Shown here: positions 13,503 through 25,500 of the stretch, piece after piece
Numbering within the stretch: the first letter of the stretch is position 1
How the letters are laid out: each line of letters begins with the position of its first letter
From: Tetrahymena thermophila SB210
Taxonomy: Eukaryota > Ciliophora > Oligohymenophorea > Hymenostomatida > Tetrahymenidae
Assembly (NCBI RefSeq): GCF_000189635.1
Contig: NW_002476320.1
Span: 186,001-250,000 of the forward strand
Length of the DNA: 64,000 bases
Direction of reading: 5' to 3'
Made by a program: the position numbers and the translations under genes
Notes under the pieces: generated by a model
Seen by the model: only the letters and a program-made list of their open reading frames with translations
What the model was told of the DNA's origin: nothing
Database searches by the model: none

Positions 13503-14057
13503 TGCTATAAAATATATTCTTTATCTCTTATTATTTATTCTTCAAAATTATTTTGTTAGATTATTTTAATTATTTATATTCATTTATAATGAATATACCT
13601 ATTATTATTGAAAAAATATTTTTCTTTGATTAAAAATCATCTTTAAAAAAATAAATTTTAACTGAATAAATTTTTCATATTTTTTATTTATAATTATTAA
13701 AAAAAAGAGAACGATTTTTTTATAGACACATTTAAAAATTCGAAAATATTTTAATTATTCAATTAATTATACATAAAAAGCAAATCTCCAGCTTCTGTTA
13801 AAGTTAAAGAGGATACTATATTCTTGTAAATAAAAAATGTTAATTGCATTTGAAAAATAATTCTAATTTTTTTCGAAGAGTAAATCAAAGATTGTGATTT
13901 AGAAAATGTTACAGCTTAACAAGATAATATATTATAAATAAAAATATAAATATGAGGTATTATGTATAAAAAAGGATGATTTAGATAAGATATAAGGGAT
14001 ATTCAGAGGTAATACGAACTTATTAGAATAAATACATTTTATTGATGTATTTTCATG

Positions 14058-14199
14058 TTTTTTTTGTAATTAAATAAGTATATTTTCATATTTTTTTTAA
14101 TTTATTTTTACATTTTTGTAATAGTAGTCATTTTTTAAATTTTGCCTATCAAGAAAGTCCGACTTTAAAAAATATGAAAATAAAACTAATTACAAAAAT
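14058..14199. repeat. Imperfect inverted repeat, ~35-bp arms
   Basis: The left arm (about 14058-14096, including TTTGTAATTA and TTTTCATATTTTTT) is complementary with small gaps to the right arm at 14167-14199 (AAAAAATATGAAAATAAAAC and on). The spacer is about 70 bp. Confidence 0.5.
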
Positions 14200-14805
14200 A
14201 TATGTAAATGTGTTAAAAATTGATTATATTCTAGTAGGTTCGCATTATAATTTTCCTTTATATACAATCTCTGGTTCGAACTATATATTTAAGTACACAT
14301 TTTAAATAGAAATATTAAGATTTAATAATGAATGTTATCCTAACTTTTTTGTGATTTTTATTAAGAAAAGCATATTAATTAATTCATATAATTTATTTAT
14401 TCTTTTTTATCCACAAAAAAAGAATGATATAATAGGTTAAATATTACTGCAGATTAGAAGAAGTAATTATTTATTCTTTTATCAATATACTTTAAATTTA
14501 TATTTACTATTATTAAAAGTTTTTAAATTCTACACTTTAATCTCACTAAAATCTCTATATTGATCTGAGGTATATTTAATTATAAATATTATTATTCTTA
14601 TTATTAATAAATATTTTCTTTATATTTAACTTTCAGTTTATTTAAAAAACTATTTTACAAATAAAAATTGTCATTTAATTCATTCATTTTATTATTAAAA
14701 ATGTTTTTTTAGTTTATTTTAACTAAATTTTCACTTTAAATTTTTTAATTCATTATCCATTTTTTTATTATTTAATATTTTTATTAATTATTTCCTTCTA
14801 AAACT

Positions 14806-14875
14806 TTTAATTGATAAAAACAGTTTATTTATTTTGAATTATGATATTTTTATTTATAAAAATTAATTTAAAACA
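14806..14875 (+). pseudogene. Relic LRR intron unit that has lost its exon
   Basis: The sequence ATAAAAACAGTTTATT and the following stretch match the 5' part of the introns in the LRR array, down to the GATATTTTTA and TTTAAAAC segments. The donor GT is changed to GA, and the 90-bp exon that should precede it is missing apart from a few bases. It looks like a ninth, dead unit at the upstream edge of the array. Confidence 0.55.
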
Positions 14876-15058
14876 CTTTTAATTTATTTATTTGCTTTTT
14901 TAGCTATTATCAGATCATTATTTCTTCAGAAAGAAATTTACGTTTTCAACCTTTATTTTATTATTTATTTATTTATTTATTTATTATTATTTCATATTTT
15001 TACATTATTTTTCCTACTAAATAGCTATTTAATTCTATTTTTTTTCAATATTAAAAAG

Positions 15059-17524
15059 TAATAAATAAATTGGTGAGTAAGATGCATAAGAGTTAGGTTC
15101 TGCTTTAGCAAATTGCACTAACCTCTCAAATTTGACACTTCATCTTGAGTAAAACAGAATATTTGTTTTGGATTATGATATTTTTAGTTATAAATTTTTT
15201 TTAAATATTAAAAAGGTACAATTAAATTGGTGAGTAAGGTGCATCATGCTTAGGTTCTGCTTTAGTAAATTGCACTAACCTCTCAAATTTGACACTTTAT
15301 CTTGAGTAAAAACTGTTTGATTGCTTGGATTGCGATATTTTTAGTTATAAAAATGAATTTAAAATAATATTACTCCTTTAATTTGTTTTTTAGCTTTTTA
15401 TTGATTATTTTTTCTGAAATATTTTTTAATTTAACTCATTTATTTTTTTTATTTTCAACATTTACTTTTATTATTTATTAATTTATTTCTTATTATTTGA
15501 TCATTTTTTCCTTCTAAATAACTAATTAATTATATATTTTGTCATCAATATTTAAAAAGCAAAAATTAAATTGGTAAATAAGGTGCATCAGGCTTAATTT
15601 CTGCTTTCAAAAATTGCACTACTCTTTTAAATTTGACTCTTTATCTTAGGTAAAAACTGTTTATTTGTTTTTGATTGTGATATTTTTTGTTATTTTAATA
15701 AATTTAAAACAATTTAGCACTTTAATTTGTTTATTAACTTTTTATTTAATTTATTTATTTATTATTTATTGAATTATAGTTGTGTTTTTTTTTCTTATAT
15801 CTTTCTTAATTCAACTCATTTTTTAATTTCAGCATTTACTTTTATTATTTATTAATTCATTTCTTATTATTTCATATTTTTTTATTCATTTTTTCCTTTT
15901 AAACAACTAATTTTGTCTTCAATATATAAAAAGGGATAATTAAATTGGTGAATAAGGCACATCAGGCTTAGGTTTTGCTTTATCAAATTGCACTAATCTC
16001 TAAAAGTTGATACTTTATCTTGGGTAAAAACAGTTTATTTGTTTTGGATTGTGATATTTTTAGTTATAAATATGAATTTAAAACAATAAAAATCTTTTAA
16101 TTTTTTTATAGCTTTTTATTTAATTTATTTTTCTTTTAGTTTTTTGTTGTACTTGTGTTTTTTCTTCTTCTATCTTTCTTCATTTACCTCATTTTTTTAA
16201 TTTCAACATTTACTTTTATTATTTATTATTTTTTAATTTATTACTTATTATTTCATATTTTTTCTAAATTTTTTTCTAAAAAAAAAAATTAATTTTATTT
16301 TTTGTCTTCAATATTTAACAAGATAAAATTAAATTGGTGCAAAAGGTGCCTCAGGCTTAGGGACTGCTTTATCAAATTGCACTAATCTCTCAAATTTAAC
16401 ACTTGAACTTTGGTAAAAACAATTTATTTGTTTTGAATTGTGATATTTTTAGTTATAAAAATGAATTTAAAACAAAAAAACTCTTTTAATTTGTTTATTA
16501 GCTTTTTATTTAATTTATTTTTCTTTTAGCTTATTATTGTGCTAGTGTTTTTTCTTCTTTTATCTTTCTTAATTTAGCTCATTTTTTGGTTTTCAACATT
16601 TGCTTTTATTATTTATTAATTAATTCATTTCTTATTATTTCATATTTTTTCATAATTTTTTCCTTCTTCTAATGACTAATTAATTTTTTTTTCTTTAACA
16701 TTTAAAAAGGAGAAATTAAATTGGTGATTTAGGTGTATCAGGCTTAGGTTCTGCTTTAGCAAGTTGCTCTAGTATCTCAAATTTGACACTTCTTCTTGGG
16801 TATAAACAGTTTATTTGTTTTGGATTGTGATATTTTTAGTTATAAAAATGAATTTAAAAACATTATAATTCTTAAATTTGTTTATTTGCTTTTTATTTAA
16901 TTTATTTTTCTTTTCTTTATTATACTTTTGTTTTATTTTTATTATATCTTTCTTTATTTAACTCATATTTTTATTTTCAACATTTCCTTTTATTATTTAT
17001 TTATTAATTAATTTCATATTATTTCATATTTTTTCCTTATAATTAACTATTTAATGATATATTTTGTCTTCTATATTTAAAAAGGGAAAATGAAATTGGT
17101 TAATAAGGTGTATCAGGCTTAGGTCCTGCTTTAGCAAATTGCACTAATCTTTAAAATTTGGAACTTTATCTTAGGTAAAAGCAGTTTATTAATTTTGGAT
17201 TGTGATATTTTATTAAATAAAAGCTAATAAACAAAAAAAAGAGTTATATTGTTTTAAATTAATTTTTACAGCTAAAAATAAATTTATTTTTCTTTTAGTT
17301 TTTTTATTGTACTTATCTTGTTTTTTCTTCTTTTATCTTTCTTAATTTAGCTCAATTTTTTGATTTTCAATATTTGCTTTTGTTATTTATTAATTAATTT
17401 CTTATTATTTCATATTTTTTCAATATTTAAATAGGTACAATTAAATTGATGCAATAGGTGCATTAGGCTTAGGTTCTAGTTTAGCAAATTGCACTAAACT
17501 CACAAATTTGACACTTAATCTTAG
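15059..17524 (+). CDS. LRR protein gene (internal part): eight 90-bp, one-repeat exons
   Basis: Eight exons, each exactly 90 bp: 15059-15148, 15216-15305, 15560-15649, 15934-16023, 16323-16412, 16710-16799, 17085-17174, 17435-17524. Each follows an AAG or TAG acceptor, ends at a GTAAAA- or GTATAA-type donor, is symmetric phase 2 (1 base, 29 codons, 2 bases), has no in-frame TGA, and encodes one ~30-residue ribonuclease-inhibitor-type LRR. The shared pattern is NQIG..GASGLGSAL, then NCTNLSNLTL. LRR arrays of this type bind proteins. The introns (67, 254, 284, 299, 297, 285 and 260 bp) are alike in sequence, so exon and intron were duplicated as a unit. I could not find a sure first or last exon. 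A terminal exon at about 17718-17781 is possible but weak. All eight exons being open and spliceable argues for a live gene, but a partly decayed one is not excluded. Confidence 0.8.
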
Positions 17525-17570
17525 GTAAAAACAGTTTATTTGATTTGAATTGTGATATTTTTAATTTTTA
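15059..17570 (+). repeat. Tandem exon-plus-intron repeat, eight copies
   Basis: Unit of about 340-390 bp (the first is only 157 bp because of a short intron). Besides the 90-bp exon, the intron shares an opening block (GTAAAAACAGTTTATTTG, then GATATTTTTAGTTATAAA and GAATTTAAAAC) and a closing block before the acceptor (CTTCAATATTTAAAAAG). The middle has drifted. Confidence 0.85.
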
Positions 17571-17769
17571 ATTTGAATTTAAAACAATAAAATTCTTTTA
17601 ATTTATTTATTAGCTTTTTATCTAATTTATTTTTCTTTTACTTTTATATTCTGCTAATATTTTTTTATTTATTAATTTTCAATATTATTTTTAATGAAAA
17701 AAATTAAATCAACATAGTATTTTATTTTTAATTTAATAAAATATAAAAGTGAAAACTAAATCAATAGTT

Positions 17770-18380
17770 CATAAGAATTGAAAGTAAAAAGCAAGTGTCT
17801 TAAATCAAAAAGATTAGTTTTCTTTGAAATACATTTCTAATGGTGAAAAACTAGTGGTGAAAAAGGATGAATAATTGAAAAATGTGTTTTATAATATAAT
17901 ATTTTGTGTAACCTAAAATATATAAAGATTTATTATTTTTTTTATGATTTAAATATTTTAAAATATAACTGGTATATAAAAGCTTGGCATTTATATAATT
18001 TGATAAGATATAATATAATATTAAAATTTTCAAATTATTTGATCTTTTTTGGAGAAAACAGAGGGTTTGCTTAAGAGGAATTAATTTATTTAAGTAAATT
18101 TAATTTTTAAATTTTTTATTTTTTATAAATAATTTATTTACTTACAAAAATATGAATGATATTTATAATATAAAACAATTATAAAATCTATATGTCTATC
18201 TATTTATATTTTAGTTTAAAAAAACTTTTTCAAAATATTATATAATAAAATATATTATATAATTCAAGCATTTAATATTTATTCATCTTTTATTCGCCAG
18301 TGTTTATCAAAAGAAATATTATTTAAAGACAACTAATCTTTTTGATTTAAGAAACTTGCTTATTACTTTGAATTCTTATG
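17770..18380. mobile_element. Putative inverted-repeat (MITE-like) element
   Basis: 17770-17827 and 18324-18380 are nearly perfect reverse complements (TTAAATCAAAAAGATTAGTT in one arm, its complement in the other). Weaker pairing extends inward to about 17885 and 18269 (GATGAATAA and TTATTCATC). The ~380-bp centre is AT-rich with no transposase seen. It could be a MITE or relic transposon end, or a locus folding into a long hairpin RNA. Confidence 0.55.
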
Positions 18381-18903
18381 ATTTATTCTTTTAGCTAATA
18401 ATTTTATAATTTATTTTAAATAGTATCAAATAGAAAAAACTATTTAAAATAAAAATTATTTCTTCAATTAATAAATAAAATAATATTAGAAATCTCAAAT
18501 AAAAACAATACAGACTTTATGGAAATCAAAAGTATAACAAATATATTAATAATAAATTAAGTAATATCTAAGAATTTGAAGATAATTTAGACAAATAAAG
18601 TGGAGTTGAAGAATCTGACTTAAATCTTTTATGAGATTCTCCTACTAAGAAATAATTAATAAATAAATAAATAAATAAATAAAAAAATTTACAAAATTTA
18701 ATTTCAGATAATTATTATATCAGATTTTCAAAATTTAATCTTTTTTTTAAGCTAAACATTTTAAACATTTGTTTAAATTTCTATTAATTTAATATTTATT
18801 AATATAGATAGTTTATCAAAATTATAAATCTTTTAAATCTATTTGATTTATGCTTATTACTTAAAATATTTTTTGTTATAAAATATTTATTATATTTTTT
18901 TAA

Positions 18904-20211
<1,308 letters not shown>

Positions 20212-21947
20212 ATGTTTGAGCTAACAACTTTTGTAATATTTTTTCTGCAATTTTTATTTGTAGGAGCATGCTTGTATTTGATCATGTGTGCGGATCCTAA
20301 TTCTTAGGGCATTTTAGGCAAAGCTCATAGATTTGTTTATAAACTCATTCCTTCCCTTTATAGGTAACATATCCATTTTAATCATGTTTATTTTATGAGA
20401 TAGAAAAACAAGTCTTAAATGTTATAAGCCTCTCAAATGCACATAATTAAAACATTACAGCGAAATACAAGCTAAGACATCTCAAAGCATTCAAATTAGA
20501 TAAATTTTTAGCATAAATTGATTTCTCAAGATGAGATTTTGATTGTTTTCCATTTATTTATTTATTTATTTATTTTAAATGAGAATTGATTTATTAGAAA
20601 ATTGTATTTTATTGCTGAATAAATAAGTAAAAATGACTTGCTAAAAAATCAAAATATGGACTTTAAAAATGATATTTAGATTAAATTTTATAAATAAAAA
20701 GTTCATCAAAAGATTCTAACAAATAGCCTAACATTTTCTTTAGAGTTGCTGATAAAATAATTAACTATCTTTGTTATACAAATCACCCATTAGTCTAAAT
20801 ATTTTATGTCATAGTTGCAGGAGGTGGATTTGTCGTTTATTGCAATTTTGGTCTATTTAAACACTTTCCTAATTAGTAAGTCTCAAGTATCCACATTTAC
20901 ATTGGCTCTCTTTTTGCCTTCTTCTGTTTTTACAGTTATTACCTAGCTTGTAAAGTCAGTCCAGGAAAAATAAGCAAAGAAAATGTGAAGCAATATACAA
21001 AAACCTATGAAAAGTATTACGATGATGTTTTATTTGAAAAGGGTAACAACTGCTCAACTTGCAACATAGTAAAGTAAAACAATTTAAATCATTCTTTTTT
21101 AGATTTCAAGTTTTTTATGTGTGCTTCCTTCGACTTATTCTATCAAAATATAGATTAAAAGCATTTATCAAAATAAGAATTTAAAAAGATTTTTGATGAA
21201 TTCTTTTTAAAATTATTATAAAAATAGACCTGCTAGATCTAAACATTGCAAGACTTGCAATATGTGTGTAGCTAGATTTGATCATCATTGCATTTGGTAA
21301 TAAAACCATAAATAAAATTTGTAAAAAATAAATTATTTATTTATTTATTTTATAGGATTAGATAATGTGTTGGAGAAAAAAACTATAAATATTTCTTATT
21401 GTTTATAGGATCTCATGCTCTCTTGACTTTGTATGGTGGTATTATAGGTATCCTATGCTTATATGGAATAGTTTTGGACTCTAACTTACTCTATGCAAAA
21501 TTTAGAATCCCAGGATCAAATGAAGTAATTGATGCTAACTGGTCAATCATATTAAAAGTAAATTATCAAAAAACATTAACAGAAGAATGTAAATATTTTA
21601 TTTATTTTATATAGTACTTATTCTACAAGGAGACAATGTTCGTATTCATAATTATTCTTTGCATAATTATGGGAATAACTTTAACATTGTTCTTACTCTA
21701 TCACTTCTCTATGATAAAAGATAACATGACAACAAATGAAAGAATTAAAAGAAGTGATTTCATTAGCTTCCTTGAAAAAGAAACCAAAAAAATGGAAAAA
21801 GATTTAGAAGAACCTGATTAAACTGCTGAAAATAAGGCAGAAAAATAATAGAAACTCAAAAAATATAAAAGAGATCTTGATTAATTAAAAAAATGGTTTC
21901 CTACTAAGGGATTTAAATAAAATCTTAAAGATATTTGGAATTTATGA
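20212..21947 (+). CDS. DHHC-type protein S-palmitoyltransferase
   Basis: Membrane enzyme that transfers palmitate to cysteines of other proteins. Four exons: 20212-20363, 20744-21073, 21228-21296, 21356-21947 (1,143 bp, 380 residues); stop TGA at 21945-21947. The Cys-rich core is complete: CSTC at the end of exon 2, then KHCKTCNMCVARFDHHC in exon 3, continuing IW and QCVGEKNYKYF in exon 4. DHHC holds the catalytic cysteine. Hydrophobic segments: one at the N-terminus (TTFVIFFLQFLFVGACLYLI), two before the core and two after (HALLTLYGGIIGILCLYGIV; MFVFIIILCIIMGITLTLFL). A charged C-terminal tail follows. A 26-base stretch ending in TAG at 21589-21614 looks like a mini-intron but must be kept, because removing it breaks the frame; that TAG is Gln. 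Confidence 0.92.
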
Positions 21948-22514
21948 TCTATCTCCATCTATTTTATTCATATTGATTATGTTTAACACAATAATTATTT
22001 TATTTAACTTCAAATTTTTTATATTATTTTTGTTTTCATTTTGTCAAATTTGTATATAATTTTAACTAAATTATATAAGTAAGTGAAATTCAGAGACATA
22101 AAATTAATTTTTGCTATTTAATTTCTAATTTCTGTTTTTTTAATTTTAATAATTATATACTCCTCCTTTTTGATTAAATTAATTAAGGGGATTCTCTATC
22201 CCTTATTCATTTTTGACAAAAACTTTGTGGCGACAAATTAATAAACAGCTCAATCTCCTCTATTTATCTATCTATCTATCTATCTACCCTATGAAAAGAT
22301 TTTATACTTAGATCAAAAAATTATAAAATTTAGGCAATTAATTTTTTAATTATATTAAATGAAAATATTTAATTAGAAATTTTATTTAATAAATAATTTA
22401 AGAGTAAATTTTATTATGAAGTTTGTTAGATATAAATTATGATTTTATTACAAATATTTAATTTATTATTTTAATATAATTTAGTAAGAATAAATATAGA
22501 GGATTGTTATGATT
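21948..22514. other. Convergent intergenic region
   Basis: Lies between the 3' ends of the DHHC gene and the cysteine-rich gene. AT-rich; holds a short CTAT microsatellite at about 22260-22285. No gene seen. Confidence 0.6.
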
Positions 22515-25500
22515 TCATAGAAAACTATTTTTTGTTTCTTTATGCCTTGGCTGCAATCTTACCCAAATTTGGCTAGAAACTAAGCTATTAAATTATTTTT
22601 ATTAAACCATTTCTCTTTCGTAGTATGTGAGATTTAGTCTTTGCTTAATGAGGCTTTTGTTGTTAAGTTTTATTGAACTAAATTCATTTTATTCAGTGAA
22701 ATTAGACAGATTGTTTTTATTTATTTTATCGCTATTAAGTGAATTCATTCTTTTTAATCTTTTTTGCTGAATGAATTCATATAATTGCACTAGAATAGCT
22801 AGTATGATGTAGGCACTTTATTATAATATAATAATTTGAATGGTTATTAAAGCAGAGTAGCTTAAGATATCTATATTTTTAGAGTAATTGTTAAGATCTG
22901 GCTTTTAACATAATATATTTATAGCTAAATATTAACAATATAGGCAAAGCCACAAAAATCCATTTGTTATAAAGTAACCATTTGAGAGTTTAGATTCAAA
23001 TGGCATATAAAAAAGGATAATAGCAAATTCCAGAAATTATAAGGCAATTGAAATTGTGCTGGTTATTTTCCATGTAAAACTAAATTAAATGTATAATGTT
23101 GGTATGAGAAAAGATTCAAAAAATAGGTAAATTATCATGAAATTTCTTCTTATTTTGTTTCCATAAACAGCTCCATTTAATATTTTTTCTTTGTTTAATT
23201 AAATGAAATCGTATTGTTTGTTAGAGCTTTTAGTCTTATTCAGGAATTTAATTTGTTCATAAAATATTATTATTATTACAACTATGTAAATAGTAACTAG
23301 GTTTATTTGTAATCCAATTGGCAAGCTACCCTAAATGTCAAAGAAGAATTACTTTAATTATTGATTAACTCCTAAAACAAACATTGTTGAGATGAGTTAA
23401 AAAAACTGAATCAAAAAACCTGAAAATAGTTTTTAGTAAATTAGGACAATTATCGATAAAACTCTGTTACTTTTTATGTATTTTATCAGAATGTAAAAAG
23501 TTCCAAATACAAAAATGCAAATGCCAAATATTATGGTTGATTGTCCACATGTTTGAAGGATGTTAAATGAAAGACCAACTATTTCGTATCTAGAGTCTTA
23601 ATACTAATTTTAGTTATTGCTTATCAGCGGCTAAAAAAAGTTAAGCATTTTAAACTGATTTGACGGAAATTAATCTATAAAATAAAAATAAAAATTTTAA
23701 TAAAAGTGAAATATGGAAAAGTAATTGCTTTACCTTTCATTGCTTTTAGAGGTAGGTAGATTTGGGCAGGAATAGGAACATCAATTAGAAGTAAAAAGCT
23801 GAGCTTTTAGCAAACTAAACTATTTGTTAGAATTCCAAAGCTTGTTTGGGAAATTATGTTTTAAATTGAACTCAAAATTGTTGTTCCAGCTAAAGATGCT
23901 TCAGAGGAAGCTTAAATTTGATCTTTTGCTTCATTTATTTTGCTTTAAGTGAATATGCCAGAGTTGTATTGGAGATATTACTCCTAGCAAGTATTGCTGA
24001 AAAGGGAATAGCCATCAAAGCATGATAAGCATTGATTTTTGCTACCTCCACTGCAAGTCTTACAAATAGGATTACAAGCTAAACAGTTTATTCCTTAAAT
24101 AAAATATGATTTATTAGTATCACATAAATTGCAAGAATTATTTGAAAATAAATATTTTCCTGAATTACAGCTTAAGCAATTCGTTGCTAAAGTTCCACTA
24201 CATGTTTAACAGCTTGGATCACATTTAAGACATTAATTACCTTTAATAAAATAGCCATTTTAGACATTACAAGAGCCACAAGAATTATCTTAATGCAAGT
24301 ATTGTCCTTAAGGGCAAGAAAGACAGTTATTTTTTAAAGGACCACTGCATGTTAAGCACGTAGAGTTACATGGTAGACATTACTTACCACTTATGAAATA
24401 TCCTGCATTAACTTAGCAAATATTACATGAATTATTCTAATATAAATATGTATTCTAGGGACATGTAAGACAGCTTGTCGAAGAAGAACTACTGCATGTT
24501 TAGCAAGACGAATCGCATTTTAAACACTTATTGTTATTAATATAATAGCCATTATTTAAATTGCATACGCTGCAAGTTCCATCTGTAAATTGAAACATAC
24601 CTAAAACGCAAGTCAAACAATTTTCTGGTTAAGGACCACTGCATGTTTAACAATTTGAATTGCATTTAAGACACTAATTACCTTGTATAGTATAACTATT
24701 TTAAATGTCACAATTGCCACAAGTATTATCCTAATGCAAGTAAACTCCTGAAGAACAAGTAAGACAGTTGTTGTTTAAAGAACCATTACATGTTAAGCAT
24801 GTAGAGTCACAAGGAAGGCATTTATTACTACTTATGAAATATCCTGCATTAACTTAGCAAGTATCACATGAATAATTCTAAAACAAATATTTATTTACAG
24901 GACAAGTAAGGCAACCTGTTGAAGTAGAGTCACTGCATGTTAAGCAAGATGAATCGCATTTTAAACACTTATCATTATTTATATAAAAGCCACTATTTAC
25001 ATTACATACGTTACAGGTACCATCTTAGAATAGATATTAGCCTGAAGGACATGTTAAACAATTAATATTTAAATTTCCATTACAGGTTAGGCATGATGAA
25101 TCACAAGGAACACATTTAGTTCCTTAAATAAAATACTTATTTTTATTACAACTATCACAAGAATTATCTGGATTTAAATAGTTGTTTGGAGGACAACTTA
25201 AACAACTTGTCTTTGAAGAATCGTTACAAGTTAAACAAGATCCATCACACGGTTAGCATACATTATTGCTAAATAAAAAACAAGAATAAAAAATTATTAC
25301 AAAATTAGAAGAAATTAAATTTTTAAACAATTTTCTCGTAAATAATAAAAATTTTAATTATAAAATTTGATTATTTTTTTTTCTTAATATAAATTTCAAT
25401 TCTAATTCTAAAATCTATTTTTATAAACTGTATTTAAAATAAATCAAAATTTAAGTTTTAGTTTGTTTTTATGGGGGGGGGGGGGGCTAAGCTCGATTTT

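Larger units (their letters stand above)
12974..15058. other. Non-coding region with inverted repeats
   Basis: AT-rich, no gene supported. It holds the hairpin at 13458-13502, a short palindrome at 13406-13423, an inverted repeat at 14058-14199, and at about 14806-14875 a relic of the LRR intron unit that is repeated from 15059 onward. Confidence 0.6.

Noticed and set aside
14231-14290. Two GGTTCG motifs (GGTTCGCA, GGTTCGAAC) suggesting a tRNA
   Set aside because: No acceptor stem, D arm or anticodon stem can be drawn around either.
13952-14582. Open frame of about 200 codons starting ATGAGGTATTATG
   Set aside because: With TGA as the only stop, AT-rich non-coding DNA stays open for long stretches by chance. 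The composition is Tyr/Phe/Ile/Asn-rich with no domain, and an inverted repeat lies inside it.
15059-17570. The 8-copy repeat as a satellite or as tRNA-like/Pol III elements (TGGTGAGTAAGG and GGTTC look like A and B boxes)
   Set aside because: The conserved core is explained in every copy by a 90-bp LRR exon with matching splice sites. A second conserved frame (KLVNKVHQAQVLL type) ends in TGA in most copies and is a shadow.
21589-21614. A 26-bp GTAAAT...TATAG mini-intron of Paramecium type in the DHHC gene
   Set aside because: Its removal shifts the frame, while reading through keeps one open frame joining two membrane segments. The TAG is Gln.
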